A stretch of DNA of 64,000 bases from Gammaproteobacteria bacterium (GTDB lineage Bacteria > Pseudomonadota > Gammaproteobacteria > Nevskiales > Nevskiaceae), in assembly GCA_026398815.1 (NCBI GenBank), contig JAPLSA010000009.1, positions 1 to 64,000 on the forward strand. Reading direction: 5' to 3'. The notes under the pieces are model-generated. The model saw only the letters and a program-made list of their open reading frames with translations. It ran no database searches and was not told the DNA's origin. The position numbers and the translations under genes were made by a program. Below, one piece after another: positions 37,239 through 48,745 of this stretch; the stretch's first letter is position 1; each line of letters opens with the position of its first letter.

Positions 37239-37661
37239 ATGAACCTGCTCCGTCGTGTCATTCCGCTGCTGGTCGGCTCCGTGCTGCTGGGCGGCTGCGG
37301 CAAGTCCGAAGATGCCGCGCCGGCAGCGCCGCCTGCACCGCCGGCGAACCCCGCCGCAGCGCCGTTCCTGAAGCCGTCCGATGCCGCCGGAACGCCGCCG
37401 GCAGTCGTCGCTGAGAAGGAGTCCGGGCGCGAGGTCTACCGCTGCGGCGACGGCCGGCAGCTGGTGCTGAAGCACTACGACGATCAGCGGGTCCGGGTCG
37501 AGATCGACCATGAAACCCAGGTGCTGCGGCCGGCGGCGACCGGCGAAGGCCGGCTGCTGGTCGGTGATTTCGTCAATGTCCGGGTGGTCGGCGACAAGGC
37601 CACCGCCTCGCGCAACGGCATCGTGCTGATGTCGAACTGCCAGCTTCAGGCGGCGTCCTGA
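37239..37661 (+). CDS. Small lipoprotein with MliC-like domain
   Basis: 140 residues. The lipobox LLGGC (Cys at about 20) follows a signal segment (VIPLLVGSVLLGG), then a Pro/Ala-rich linker and a compact domain from VYRCGDGRQLVLKHYDD to VLMSNC. Paired cysteines at both ends and the beta-rich pattern resemble membrane-bound lysozyme inhibitors (MliC). It lies inside the carboxylase operon, 68 bases after the dehydrogenase and 24 bases before the biotin carboxylase gene, an unusual place with no evident link to acyl-CoA metabolism. GAGAAGGA precedes the ATG. Confidence 0.75.
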   Translation: MNLLRRVIPLLVGSVLLGGCGKSEDAAPAAPPAPPANPAAAPFLKPSDAAGTPPAVVAEKESGREVYRCGDGRQLVLKHYDDQRVRVEIDHETQVLRPAATGEGRLLVGDFVNVRVVGDKATASRNGIVLMSNCQLQAAS

Positions 37662-37685
37662 AGCCGGCCCACCCAGCAGGAAGTG

Positions 37686-39689
<2,004 letters not shown>

Positions 39690-39712
39690 GTCGCGATCGG
39701 CCTCGCTCGCCG

Positions 39713-39750
39713 ACAAAAAAAAGCCCCGACGCCTGCAGGTCGGGGCTTTT
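39713..39750. terminator. Bidirectional rho-independent terminator
   Basis: AAAAGCCCCGAC (39719-39730) pairs with GTCGGGGCTTTT (39739-39750), with an A-run on the left and TTTT on the right. It serves both the biotin carboxylase operon (+) and the convergent DUF1302-like gene (-). Confidence 0.9.
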
Positions 39751-39772
39751 GGGTGACGCCTGGCCGCCAGAC

Positions 39773-41731
39773 TCAGAACTGGTAGCCGATGCGCAAGGTC
39801 ACTTCATCCGCGTAGTCGACCGTCGACAGACTGTTCGAGTTGGCGTTCGACAGATGGCCGTTGACGTAGTTGTAGAACATGTCGACGGTGACATTGCCGC
39901 TCGGCTTCCAGCGCAGCGCCGGCTGGACCAGCAGGCCGCCCTGGGTGTCGTAGAGCACTGCAAGGTCGGCGCGCCAGATCAGCTGGGCAAACGGCTGCTG
40001 CATCGCGAACACCACCGCGTCGTAGCCGCCGCTGACGCCCGGCGCCACGGTCCGCTGATCGCCGCCCTGGCCGCGCAGGGAACGGCCGAACAGGTCGCTG
40101 CGGGTCTTGTGCAGCCACTGGCCGACCAGATAGGTCGCCGGTATCGACGTGAAGAAGCGCTGATATTTTTCGACGACCAGTGCCGTGGTGACCTCCGACT
40201 GCTGCAGGAAAGCCTGCCGCAGGCTCGGATCGGTGAAGGTGCGATCCGGCGTGTACAAGGCCTCGAAGTTGATGATCAGCTGGTCGAGCAGCGAGCCCGG
40301 TTCGGCATTGATGACATAGCTCAGGCCGCCGCCGACATTGGTTTCCGCCCGGTACTCGCGGGCGATGTGGCCGCGCAGGCCACCCTCGCTGCGCCCTTCG
40401 AGGTAGCCGCCGGCCAGCGCGAAGAAGGTGTTCAGCTCCACGGCGGCCAGGTCGTAGCCGGATTGCGGACCGTCGGGCGTCGGCACCACGAAGGCGCCGA
40501 GCAGCGCGGCTGCCGGGAACTCCGACACCGCGGCGTTCAGGCCGGTCACGCCGTTGAGCCGGGACATCGCCGCGTAAGTGAACCATTCGTCCGCCGACCA
40601 GACACCGGTCGAATCGACCTCGAACGCGGTGTCCTGCAGCAAAGTGCCGGAGCCCGGCAGGCCGGGAAGGTCGCGGTTGACGCCGGACGGGGTCCAGCGG
40701 AACACGCCATCCGGGTTGTAGCGACGGCCGGCGATGGCCTGCACACCGAGATCGCCGATGGAGCCCTTGAAGCGAATCCCGTAGCTGAACTTGGAGTCGA
40801 AGTTGCCGTACATGTCGTGCACGGTGAACTGCGATGCGATGGCGTTGTACGGGGTATTCGGATTGCCGTAGACCGTGGGCTGGAACTTCTGGATGTAGGC
40901 GTCGACCAGCCAGTCGTCGTCGAGCTGGTAGGAGGTTCGCAGTGCCAGCGCCGGCACGCGCTTGTCGGAGAACTCCTCGGACGCGAAGTCGAGCAGCGAA
41001 TGACGGCGCAGATCCAGGCCGTCCGGCACGTCGAGCACGCGGAAGAAGATCGCCTGACCCCAGGCGATCTGCTGGTTGCCGAAGCGCACGTTCAGCGGGC
41101 CATCCTGGTAGTCGAGGAACAGCGCCGGAAAGTTGATCAGGTAGTTGCGTCCCGACCACTCCAGCGGGTTCGGATGGTCCTTGCCCTCGGCTTCGTACTC
41201 GAAGTAGTTGGCGCGGCCGTAGAGCTTGCCGACGGCCTGGCTGTTGTAGTCGCCCGGCCGGAATTCGGTGTAGAGGCTCGGGTCGTAGATCAGCGAAGCC
41301 TTGGCCTGCAGCGACAGGTTGCTGGTGAACTTGATGTCGGCCTCGAGCCGCGCCCGCAGCATCGTCAGGTTCATCGGACCGGTTTGCTGATCGCCGAAGC
41401 GGGTCGTGGTGTCGCTGACCGGGATCACCGTGCCGTCCGGCGCGGTCAGCGCGAAGTTGCGGGTCACGGTGCGGCCGTTGAACAGGTTTCCGCGCTGGTT
41501 GAACGGGTTGTTCTTGGCACCGGCCGTGGAGACGGCGGCTTCGGTACGAACAAAGCCGCTGAAATCGGCGCTGAACGCCGGGTTGCCGAGCCAGCCGCCG
41601 TCGGTCTGTACCGGCTCGGGCGCCGGTTCCTCCGCTGCCGCCTCGCCAGCCTCCTGCGCCTGCGCGGCGGTACCGGTCAATGTCAGGCACAGCGATACCG
41701 CACGCCACCATGTGCTGTTGTTTGCACGCAT
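39773..41731 (-). CDS. DUF1302-like outer-membrane beta-barrel protein
   Basis: 652 residues. Signal peptide about 1-25 (ending AQAQ), a short Glu/Pro linker, then a barrel beginning FSADFSGFVRTEAAV and including FGNQQIAWGQAIFFRVLDVPDGLDLRRH and KRVPALALRTSYQLDDDWLVDAY, characteristic of DUF1302. It ends in LRIGYQF with a terminal Phe, the outer-membrane assembly signal. DUF1302 proteins often accompany hydrophobic-compound (fatty acid, steroid, terpenoid) degradation with RND exporters. GGGAGGAAG precedes the ATG, a very strong ribosome binding site. Neighbouring carboxylase operon suggests a role in uptake, which is inference. Confidence 0.82.
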   Translation of the reverse strand: MRANNSTWWRAVSLCLTLTGTAAQAQEAGEAAAEEPAPEPVQTDGGWLGNPAFSADFSGFVRTEAAVSTAGAKNNPFNQRGNLFNGRTVTRNFALTAPDGTVIPVSDTTTRFGDQQTGPMNLTMLRARLEADIKFTSNLSLQAKASLIYDPSLYTEFRPGDYNSQAVGKLYGRANYFEYEAEGKDHPNPLEWSGRNYLINFPALFLDYQDGPLNVRFGNQQIAWGQAIFFRVLDVPDGLDLRRHSLLDFASEEFSDKRVPALALRTSYQLDDDWLVDAYIQKFQPTVYGNPNTPYNAIASQFTVHDMYGNFDSKFSYGIRFKGSIGDLGVQAIAGRRYNPDGVFRWTPSGVNRDLPGLPGSGTLLQDTAFEVDSTGVWSADEWFTYAAMSRLNGVTGLNAAVSEFPAAALLGAFVVPTPDGPQSGYDLAAVELNTFFALAGGYLEGRSEGGLRGHIAREYRAETNVGGGLSYVINAEPGSLLDQLIINFEALYTPDRTFTDPSLRQAFLQQSEVTTALVVEKYQRFFTSIPATYLVGQWLHKTRSDLFGRSLRGQGGDQRTVAPGVSGGYDAVVFAMQQPFAQLIWRADLAVLYDTQGGLLVQPALRWKPSGNVTVDMFYNYVNGHLSNANSNSLSTVDYADEVTLRIGYQF

Positions 41732-41818
41732 CGTCTTCCTCCCGGGACTGGGCGGGTGATCCGGAGTGGATCCCTCGCTCGTTCTTCTGTCTGCCGAGCC
41801 GAATCCTGAAGACCCCTG

Positions 41819-41840
41819 CGGCTGGCACTATCGCCAGCCG
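41819..41840. promoter_or_regulatory. Hairpin in the leader of the DUF1302-like gene
   Basis: CGGCTGGC (41819-41826) pairs perfectly with GCCAGCCG (41833-41840) around a 6-base loop, about 90 bases upstream of the ATG. It may affect mRNA stability. Confidence 0.4.
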
Positions 41841-41892
41841 ACGCTAGGCGCGGTCCGGAAGGGGAGTAATACCCGTTCGAGTAGGTCGCAAT

Positions 41893-41911
41893 GCGACAAA
41901 ATTTCTGTCGC
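41893..41911. promoter_or_regulatory. Operator-like inverted repeat upstream of the DUF1302-like gene
   Basis: GCGACA (41893-41898) and TGTCGC (41906-41911) are perfect arms around AT-rich AAATTTC; a third half-site GTCGCA is at 41885-41890. Spacing is typical of a repressor or activator dimer. The only AT-rich stretch before the gene is here, so the promoter is likely nearby. Confidence 0.4.
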
Positions 41912-41978
41912 AGCAGTCACTTATCGTCGGGCTGCCGATCGTCGGCCCGATGCTCCCGCTGGTCGCGATCGTGGTCGC

Positions 41979-42896
41979 TCAGGCCGGCGGCGGACTGGCG
42001 GCCCGCGCCGGCCGGGTGCCCAGCCAGACGCCGGCGGCGGCCACGAAGAAGCCGGCGACTTCCAGCCAGGTCAGCACTTCGCCGAGCGCGAAATGGCTCA
42101 TCAGCGCGCCGACCGCCGGCACCAGATAGAACAGCGCGGCGACCTGGGTGGCGGCGCCGTTGCGGATCAGCAGGAACAGCAGCGCGAAGCCGCCGACCGA
42201 GTTGACCAGCACGATCCACGCGGTGGCCTTCCAGAACACCGGCGTGCCGTCGAAGTGGAAATGGTCGACGCCGATCGCCAGCGGCAGCAACGCCGCCGTC
42301 GCGGCCAGGTTCTGGATCGCCAGCCCGGCGCGCAGGTCGATCGCCGAGCCGTGGCGCTTCTGGTACAGCGTGCCGCTGGCGATGCCGACCAGGCCGACCA
42401 GCAGCAGCACGATGGCAGGACCGCTGGCCTGGGCATCGAGCAGGCTGTTGCCGATCACCAGCCAGACGCCGGCGAAGCCGATCGCCAGCCCCAGCCACTG
42501 CAGGCGGCTGATCCGCTCGCCGGTGGCCCAGGCGAAGCCGGAAACCGCCAGCGGCATCGAGCCGATCACCAGCGCCGCGAAGCTGCCGGAGGCGCCGAGC
42601 CGCATGGCGCCGTAGACGCCGCCGAACTGCATCGCCAGCTGCAGGCAGCCGACCACGGCGCTGTGGCCGGCTTCGCGCCAGCCCGGCCAGCGGACCCGGC
42701 TGACCAGCGCCAGCAGCGCGAAGATCAGCCCGGCGCAGGCGAAGCGCAGGGTCAGCGCCGTGAAGGGCCCGCTGTGGCCGACGATGATCTTCGCGGCCGG
42801 GTAGCCGGTGCACCAGATGGCGACGAAGCTCAGGCCCATCAGCGGTGCCAGCCACGGGCGGGCGGGGCGCGGTGCAGCGGTCACAGCGGGGGTCAT
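41979..42896 (-). CDS. EamA/DMT family transporter
   Basis: 305 residues, ten predicted membrane helices in two EamA repeats (first PLMGLSFVAIWCTGYPAAKIIVG, second from about residue 150, ASGTLYQKRH to VAAAGVWLGT). Drug/metabolite transporters export amino acids or small metabolites; substrate unknown. The ATG at 42896 begins the protein just before helix 1; the open frame continues antisense through waaF and is not coding there. Divergent from waaF across a 168-base spacer. Confidence 0.9.
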   Translation of the reverse strand: MTPAVTAAPRPARPWLAPLMGLSFVAIWCTGYPAAKIIVGHSGPFTALTLRFACAGLIFALLALVSRVRWPGWREAGHSAVVGCLQLAMQFGGVYGAMRLGASGSFAALVIGSMPLAVSGFAWATGERISRLQWLGLAIGFAGVWLVIGNSLLDAQASGPAIVLLLVGLVGIASGTLYQKRHGSAIDLRAGLAIQNLAATAALLPLAIGVDHFHFDGTPVFWKATAWIVLVNSVGGFALLFLLIRNGAATQVAALFYLVPAVGALMSHFALGEVLTWLEVAGFFVAAAGVWLGTRPARAASPPPA

Positions 42897-43064
42897 CGTC
42901 GTCAATCTCGATCGCCGCGCGGCTACGACGGCGGGCAAGGATAAGCGTGCGAGGCAAGCGGATAAACTGCGGGGCATGCCTCGATCCGCCGCTTTCGCGT
43001 TGCCTTTCGCGCCGCTGCCCGCGCGCCGGTTCCGATCCGTGCCGGCCGCTGCCGGGCACGCCCG

Positions 43065-44090
43065 ATGAGCGGCGATCTGCTGATCGTCGGCCCGGCCTGG
43101 GTCGGCGATATGGTGATGGCGCAGTCGCTGTTCATCCGCCTGCGCCAGCGGTATCCGGACGCGGCGATCGACGTGCTGGCGCCCGGCTGGTCGCTGCCGA
43201 TCATCGAGCGGATGCCGGAGATTCGCGCCGGCATCGAGTTGCCGTTCGCGCACGGCGAATTCAACTTCGGCGGCCGGCGGACGCTCGGCCGCGCGCTGCG
43301 CGAGCGCGGCTACCAGCAGGCGATCGTGCTGCCGAATTCCTGGAAGTCGGCAGTGGTGCCGTTCTTCGCCGGCATTCCGCGCCGCACCGGCTATGCCCGC
43401 GAGCTGCGCTACGGCCTGCTGAACGACCTGCGCCGGCTCGACAAGGCAGTGCTGAAGACCACGCCGCAGCGCTTCGTGGCGCTGGCCGACGACGGCCGGG
43501 CGAACGTCGCGCCGACTGTTCCGCAGCCGCGCTTCCGCGCTGATCCCGCCCGTGCGGCCGAGCTGCGCGAGCGGCTCGGCCTCGGCGACGGCCCGGCGGT
43601 GGCGCTGATGCCCGGCGCCGAATACGGCCCGGCCAAGCAGTGGCCGGCGGCGCACTACGCCAGCCTGGCCGCCAGCCTGGCGCGGCGTGGCGTGCGCAGC
43701 TGGATCATCGGCTCGAAGAAGGAGCAGGCGCTGGGCGACGGCATCGCCCGCGCATCGAAGGGCGGGGCCATCAACCTGTGCGGCCGCACCAGCCTCGTCG
43801 ATGTCGTCGATCTCGCGGCGGCAGCCCGCGCGGTGGTCTGCAACGACTCCGGGCCGATGCACATCGCCGCTGCCGCCGGCGCCCGCGTGGTCGCGATCTA
43901 TGGCTCGTCGACGCCGGACCACACGCCGCCGATGACCGACACCCGCGCCATCCACTACCGGCGCCTGTCCTGCAGCCCCTGCTTCGAGCGGCAGTGCCCG
44001 CTGAAAACGCCAGCGGCGCACCTGGATTGCCTGAACGGCATCCACCCGGACGCGATTCTGGCAAGCCTGAACGGCCTCGCAGATTTATAA
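43065..44090 (+). CDS. waaF: ADP-heptose:LPS heptosyltransferase II
   Basis: 341 residues, GT9 glycosyltransferase adding the second heptose to the LPS inner core on the cytoplasmic face. Begins LLIVGPAWVGDMVMAQSLF; contains PNSWKSAVVPFFAGIPRRTGY, MPGAEYGPAKQWP (donor binding) and CNDSGPMHIAAAAGARVVAIYGSS, with the terminal SCSPCFERQCP cysteines typical of WaaF. With hldE nearby it links this region to heptose metabolism. Length normal. Confidence 0.95.
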   Translation: MSGDLLIVGPAWVGDMVMAQSLFIRLRQRYPDAAIDVLAPGWSLPIIERMPEIRAGIELPFAHGEFNFGGRRTLGRALRERGYQQAIVLPNSWKSAVVPFFAGIPRRTGYARELRYGLLNDLRRLDKAVLKTTPQRFVALADDGRANVAPTVPQPRFRADPARAAELRERLGLGDGPAVALMPGAEYGPAKQWPAAHYASLAASLARRGVRSWIIGSKKEQALGDGIARASKGGAINLCGRTSLVDVVDLAAAARAVVCNDSGPMHIAAAAGARVVAIYGSSTPDHTPPMTDTRAIHYRRLSCSPCFERQCPLKTPAAHLDCLNGIHPDAILASLNGLADL

Positions 44091-44175
44091 TGCGACCGTT
44101 CGGTATGGCGGACACCGCCTGCCCCTCACTCCATTTCCGCAGCCTGCTGGCACTGACCCCCGAGGATTGATTGCA

Positions 44176-45126
44176 ATGACGACGATGGCCGACCGCGACG
44201 GGTTCATCTGGCTGGACGGCGAAATGGTGCCGTGGCGCGATGCCCAGACCCACGTGCTGACCTACACGCTGCATTACGGCGTCGGTTGCTTCGAAGGGGT
44301 GCGCGCGTACCACACGCCGAAGGGCACGGCGATCTTCCGCCTCGAGGACCACACCAAGCGCCTGTTCAACTCCGCGAAGATCCTCGGCATGAAGATGCCG
44401 TTCTCGCAGGAAGTGATCAACGAAGCGCAGCTCGAAGTGCTGCGCACCAACAAGCTGAAGGAAGCCTACCTGCGGCCGATGGTGTTCTACGGCGCCGAAG
44501 GCATGGGCCTGCGCGCCGACAACCTGAAGACCCACGTGATGGTGGCCGCCTGGACCTGGGGCGCCTATCTCGGTGCCGACAACGTCGAACGCGGCATTCG
44601 CGTGCGCACCTCCAGCTATACCCGCCACCACGTCAACTCGATGCTGTGCCGGGCCAAGGCCAACGGCAACTACATCAACTCGATGCTGGCGCTGAACGAA
44701 GTGCTGAAGGACGGCTACGACGAAGCGATCCTGCTCGACATGTCCGGCCACATCGCCGAAGGCAGCGCCGAGAACATCTTCCTGGTCAAGGAGGGCGTGC
44801 TGCACACGCCGGACCTGAACTCCTGCCTCGACGGCATCACCCGCAAGACCATCATGCAGCTGGCCGCCGACGAAGGCATCGCCGTGCAGGAACGGCGGAT
44901 CACCCGCGACGAGCTGTACATCTGCGACGAAGCCTTCTTCACCGGCACCGCCGCCGAAGTGATGCCGATCCGCGAAGTCGACAACCGCGCCATCGGCAGC
45001 GGCAAGCGCGGGCCGATCACCGAGCTGCTGCAGAAGCTGTACGCAGCCACGGTCAAGGGCGAGCGCAGCGAGTACCCGGAATGGCGCGCCCACACCAACC
45101 CGCAGTCGGCCACCAAGGCGGCCTGA
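44176..45126 (+). CDS. ilvE: Branched-chain amino acid aminotransferase
   Basis: 316 residues, PLP class IV aminotransferase for Leu, Ile and Val. Signatures: GFIWLDGEMVPWRDAQTHVLTYTLHYG, the PLP lysine in CRAKANGNYINSMLA, DGYDEAILLDMSGHIAEGSAENIF and FFTGTAAEVMPIREVD. GAGG about ten bases before the ATG at 44176 favours it over the TTG at 44167; ATG 44185 is an alternative. Lies 85 bases after waaF. A GC-rich inverted repeat (45203-45212 / 45231-45239) follows the stop. Confidence 0.95.
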   Translation: MTTMADRDGFIWLDGEMVPWRDAQTHVLTYTLHYGVGCFEGVRAYHTPKGTAIFRLEDHTKRLFNSAKILGMKMPFSQEVINEAQLEVLRTNKLKEAYLRPMVFYGAEGMGLRADNLKTHVMVAAWTWGAYLGADNVERGIRVRTSSYTRHHVNSMLCRAKANGNYINSMLALNEVLKDGYDEAILLDMSGHIAEGSAENIFLVKEGVLHTPDLNSCLDGITRKTIMQLAADEGIAVQERRITRDELYICDEAFFTGTAAEVMPIREVDNRAIGSGKRGPITELLQKLYAATVKGERSEYPEWRAHTNPQSATKAA

Positions 45127-45317
45127 AGCCGTTCGCCGGCCCGGCTTCGGTGACGGCGACCATCAAGATTTGAACGCGCGGGCGCGGGGAAACCGCCGGG
45201 CCGGGACGCGGGGACAGGCAGCCGCCGGTTCCCGCGTCCTGTCCATCGCCTTCGCGCCCTGTTGTCCGACAGCTGTTCGGGCCGGCTCCGAACCTGGCCC
45301 GCGAAATTCCTGACGCC

Positions 45318-46748
45318 ATGCAGACCGCCATTCCGAACTTCGATGCCGCCCGCGTGCTGGTGGTCGGCGATGTGATGCTCGACCGCTACTGGGTCGGGCC
45401 GACCGGCCGCATCTCCCCGGAAGCGCCGGTGCCGGTGGTGCGCATCCAGAAGGACGAGACCCGGCCCGGCGGCGCCGCCAACGTGGCGCTGAACATCGCC
45501 GCGCTCGGCGGCCAGGTGCGGCTGCTCGGCGTCGTCGGCCGCGACGAAGCGGCGCGGAAGCTGCGCGATGCGCTGGTCGAAAAGCGCGTGCAGCCGGATT
45601 TCATCGACACCACGTCCTGCCCGACGATCACCAAGCTGCGCGTGCTGAGCCGCAACCAGCAGCTGATCCGGCTGGATTTCGAGGAATCGCTGGCGGTCGC
45701 CGGCGCCTTCAACCACGCCACCTTCCTCGAGCGCTACCGGCAGGCGCTCGACGACGCGCAGGTGGTGGTGCTGTCCGACTACGGCAAGGGCACGCTGGCC
45801 GACGCCGCGCAGATGATCGCCGAGGCCCGCGCCCGCAACCTGCCGGTGCTGGTCGATCCCAAGGGCAGCGACTGGCGGCCGTACCGCGGCGCCACGCTGA
45901 TCACCCCGAACCTGTCGGAACTCGAAGCGGTGGTCGGCCCCTGTCCGGACGAGGCGACGATCGTCGCCAAGGGGCGGACGCTGCGCGACGACCTCGGCAT
46001 CGACGCGCTGCTGGTCACCCGCAGCGAGAACGGCATGACCCTGCTGGCGCCACATCAGCCGCCGCTGCACCTGCCGACCGAGGCGCGCGAGGTGTTCGAC
46101 GTCACCGGCGCCGGCGATACCGTGATCGCCACCTTCGGCGCGGCGCTGGCCGCCGGCCACGAGTTCGCCCATGCCGCCCGCGTCGCCAACCTGGCGGCCG
46201 GCATCGTGGTCGCCAAGCTCGGCACCGCCACCGTCAGCCAGGCCGAACTGCTGCGGGCGATCCGCCGCCAGCACGAGGACGACAGCGCCGTGCTGAGCGA
46301 GCCGGAGCTGCTCGAACGGGTGCGCCAGGCGAAGGCGCAGGGCCAGGTGGTGGTGATGACCAACGGCTGCTTCGACCTGCTGCATGTCGGCCATGTCCGC
46401 TATCTGGAAGCGGCGCGGCGGCTTGGCGACGTGCTGATCGTGGCGGTCAACACCGATGATTCGGTCAAGCGTCTGAAGGGGCCGAGCCGGCCGCTGAACA
46501 GCACCGAAGACCGCATGCGGATGCTGGCCGCGCTGAAGTGCGTCGACTGGGTGGTGCCGTTCGCCGAGGACACGCCGCTGCGGCTGATCACCGACGTGCT
46601 GCCTGACCTGCTGGTCAAGGGCGGCGACTACCGGCCCGAACAGGTGGCCGGCCACGACGTGGTGGCGGCGCACGGCGGCCAGACCGTGATCCTCGATTTC
46701 CACGACGGTTATTCGACCACCCGCATCATCGAACGGGCGCGCGCCTGA
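45318..46748 (+). CDS. hldE: Bifunctional heptose 7-phosphate kinase / heptose 1-phosphate adenylyltransferase
   Basis: 476 residues, two domains of ADP-L-glycero-D-manno-heptose synthesis. The N-terminal PfkB kinase (about 1-315) has [21 protein letters not shown] and [19 protein letters not shown] with catalytic Asp. The C-terminal nucleotidyltransferase (about 340-476) has [20 protein letters not shown] and [13 protein letters not shown]. The product feeds WaaF-type heptosyltransferases. Length equals E. coli HldE (477). Confidence 0.96.
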   Translation: MQTAIPNFDAARVLVVGDVMLDRYWVGPTGRISPEAPVPVVRIQKDETRPGGAANVALNIAALGGQVRLLGVVGRDEAARKLRDALVEKRVQPDFIDTTSCPTITKLRVLSRNQQLIRLDFEESLAVAGAFNHATFLERYRQALDDAQVVVLSDYGKGTLADAAQMIAEARARNLPVLVDPKGSDWRPYRGATLITPNLSELEAVVGPCPDEATIVAKGRTLRDDLGIDALLVTRSENGMTLLAPHQPPLHLPTEAREVFDVTGAGDTVIATFGAALAAGHEFAHAARVANLAAGIVVAKLGTATVSQAELLRAIRRQHEDDSAVLSEPELLERVRQAKAQGQVVVMTNGCFDLLHVGHVRYLEAARRLGDVLIVAVNTDDSVKRLKGPSRPLNSTEDRMRMLAALKCVDWVVPFAEDTPLRLITDVLPDLLVKGGDYRPEQVAGHDVVAAHGGQTVILDFHDGYSTTRIIERARA

Positions 46749-46813
46749 CCGCTGGTGTCGCGCCGTCACGCTGCGTCAGACTCCGGCTCCGCCACTTCCA
46801 TTCCGCGCCCGCC

Positions 46814-47581
46814 ATGATCAGAACCGCCTGCCTCGCCGTCGCCACCCTGCTGGTTGCCGGCTGCGCGTCCTCGCCGTCCGGAAAGCGGGCGCTCGCCCCG
46901 ATCGACTACAGCGTGGTCTGCCAGCAGCTCGAAAGCAGCGGCAAGGCGACCGGCGCGCTGCGCTGGTTCCACGTCTCGGCGGAACGCCGCGCGGCCTACG
47001 AGCAGGTGTTCCGCCAGGCCACCGACCGGGTTGCCGCGCAGGCGCGCAGCCGGCCGAAAGGCAGCTGGGCGGTGGTGGCCGACCTCGACGAGACGCTGCT
47101 CGACAATTCCAAGGCCGAATGCGCCGATCAGGTGCAGGGCGTCGACGTTCACGATCCGGACCGCTGGACCCAGTGGGTGCTGTCCGAGCAGGCCGAGGCG
47201 CTGCCCGGCGCGGCGGCATTCGTGACGGCGGTGCGCGGCCTGGGCGGCAAGGTGATCGTCGTCAGCAACCGCGAGGAAGGGCCGCACCGCGCCGCGACCC
47301 TGGCCAATCTGGCCAAGGTCGGCATCGTCGTCGACGTGCTGCTGCTGGCCAAGGATCGCAGCGATTTCGACAAGAACAGCCGCTTCCGGCTGATCGAGGA
47401 AGTCGGCGTCGCCGCCGCCAAGCTGCCGGCGCTGCAGGTGCTGGCCTATGTCGGCGACAACATCAAGGATTTCCCGTACCTGTCGCAGGTCGACATCGGC
47501 GATCCGGCGCAGTTCGGCGCCCGCTACTTCCTGCTGCCGAACCCGGTCTACGGCTCCTGGCAGCGCCTGCCGATGCGCTGA
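46814..47581 (+). CDS. HAD class IIIB acid phosphatase lipoprotein, e(P4)-type
   Basis: 255 residues. Signal peptide with lipobox LVAGC (Cys at about 17), then a HAD phosphatase: nucleophile and acid in VVADLDETLLDN, motif II region VIVVSNREEG, Lys in AKDRSDFDKNSRFR, and VGDNIKDFP. It resembles lipoprotein e(P4)/OmpP4 5'-nucleotidases that dephosphorylate NMN and nucleotides at the outer membrane. The short spacer after hldE (65 bases) allows cotranscription, but no functional tie is obvious. Confidence 0.9.
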   Translation: MIRTACLAVATLLVAGCASSPSGKRALAPIDYSVVCQQLESSGKATGALRWFHVSAERRAAYEQVFRQATDRVAAQARSRPKGSWAVVADLDETLLDNSKAECADQVQGVDVHDPDRWTQWVLSEQAEALPGAAAFVTAVRGLGGKVIVVSNREEGPHRAATLANLAKVGIVVDVLLLAKDRSDFDKNSRFRLIEEVGVAAAKLPALQVLAYVGDNIKDFPYLSQVDIGDPAQFGARYFLLPNPVYGSWQRLPMR

Positions 47582-47715
47582 GCCGGCAGATCGCCCAGCG
47601 CCCTGCTGCACTTCCGATGACGGCATCCGGCGCCGCACTGCGAGCCCGGGTCGCCTGAGCCCGGCAACCGCGCCGCCTGTCGCGCCCGGCCTGGGTCCCC
47701 ACCCTGGAGAATGCG

Positions 47716-48675
47716 ATGCCCCTGCCGTTGAACCCCTGCCGCCACGCGGCGGCCATGCGCCCGCGCGCCGGCGCCGTGCGAGCCCTGCTGGCGGCGCTGG
47801 CGCTGCTGGTCGCCGCTCCGGCCGCGCTGGCCCAGCGCGGACTCAACCCGGTGCCCGGCGTGACCAGCTTCGAGCAGCAGTTCTCGGTTGGCACGTCGGC
47901 GATCCGCCGGGTGCTCTACCTGCGCCCGGTCGCCGCGCCGACCGGGCGGGTGCCGGTGATGGTGGTGCTGCACTACGGCGGCGGCAGCCCGGAAGCGATG
48001 GCCAACCTGATCCGCCTTGGCGAGCTGGTGCGTGACACCGGCGCCTGGGCGATCCTGCCGGAAGCCAGCGGCCGCGCCTGGAACCACGATCCGCGCCGCG
48101 ACCGGCCGCGTTCGGAGGACGACGTCGAACTGATCACCCGGGTCATCGACAACGCCGCCGGCAGCCTGCCGATCGACCCCGGGCGCGTCTATCTGAGCGG
48201 CTTCTCGTCCGGCGGCTTCATGGCCCAGCGCTATGCCTGCGAACGCCCGGAGCGGATCACGGCCATGGCCTACGTGTCCGCCACGCTGCTCGATTCGCTG
48301 GCCGCGCGTTGCACGTCTGCTGCAGGGTTGCCGGTGATCGGCATGCACGGCACCGCCGACGCCCGGGTCAGCTATGGCGACCGCGTCGGGCTGGCCTCGG
48401 CTCCGGACACCGCCCGCTTCAACGCCCGCCGCAACGGCTGTCTTGGCCTGCCCCAGCGCAGCCGGCTGCCCGATCGCGTCAACGACGGCACGACGGTGGA
48501 TCTCGATCTCTGGGACAGCTGCGCCTCAGGCAAGCCGGTGCGCTTCTACACGATCAACCGCGGCGGCCATACCTGGCCCGGCAACGACGTGCAGGTCGGC
48601 CTGCGCGGCACCACCACCCGAGACATCGACGCCACGCGGCTGATCTGGGAACTGTTCAGCCCGTACCGCCGCTGA
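47716..48675 (+). CDS. Secreted PHB-depolymerase-type esterase (LpqC/Esterase_PHB family)
   Basis: 319 residues. An N-terminal leader with hydrophobic LLAALALLVAAPAALA (cut near 40) indicates export. Catalytic features: VMVVLHYGGGSPEAM, lipase box LSGFSSGGFMA (Ser), MHGTADARVSY (Asp) and NRGGHTWPG (His). The family includes feruloyl esterases and short-chain polyhydroxybutyrate depolymerases; there is no substrate-binding domain. Start may be 47716 or the internal ATG at 47755. Possibly hydrolyses polyester or aromatic esters outside the cytoplasm. Confidence 0.85.
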   Translation: MPLPLNPCRHAAAMRPRAGAVRALLAALALLVAAPAALAQRGLNPVPGVTSFEQQFSVGTSAIRRVLYLRPVAAPTGRVPVMVVLHYGGGSPEAMANLIRLGELVRDTGAWAILPEASGRAWNHDPRRDRPRSEDDVELITRVIDNAAGSLPIDPGRVYLSGFSSGGFMAQRYACERPERITAMAYVSATLLDSLAARCTSAAGLPVIGMHGTADARVSYGDRVGLASAPDTARFNARRNGCLGLPQRSRLPDRVNDGTTVDLDLWDSCASGKPVRFYTINRGGHTWPGNDVQVGLRGTTTRDIDATRLIWELFSPYRR

Positions 48676-48745
48676 GATCAGCACCGATGCCGATGCCTGG
48701 AGCCGGTCACCGGTGGCGGCGATCGGCGCAGCGGCGTCGGTCCGG

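Noticed and set aside
42976-43068. Short open frame (MPRSAAFALPF...) just before waaF
   Set aside because: No family, no ribosome site, overlaps the waaF start; considered leader sequence.
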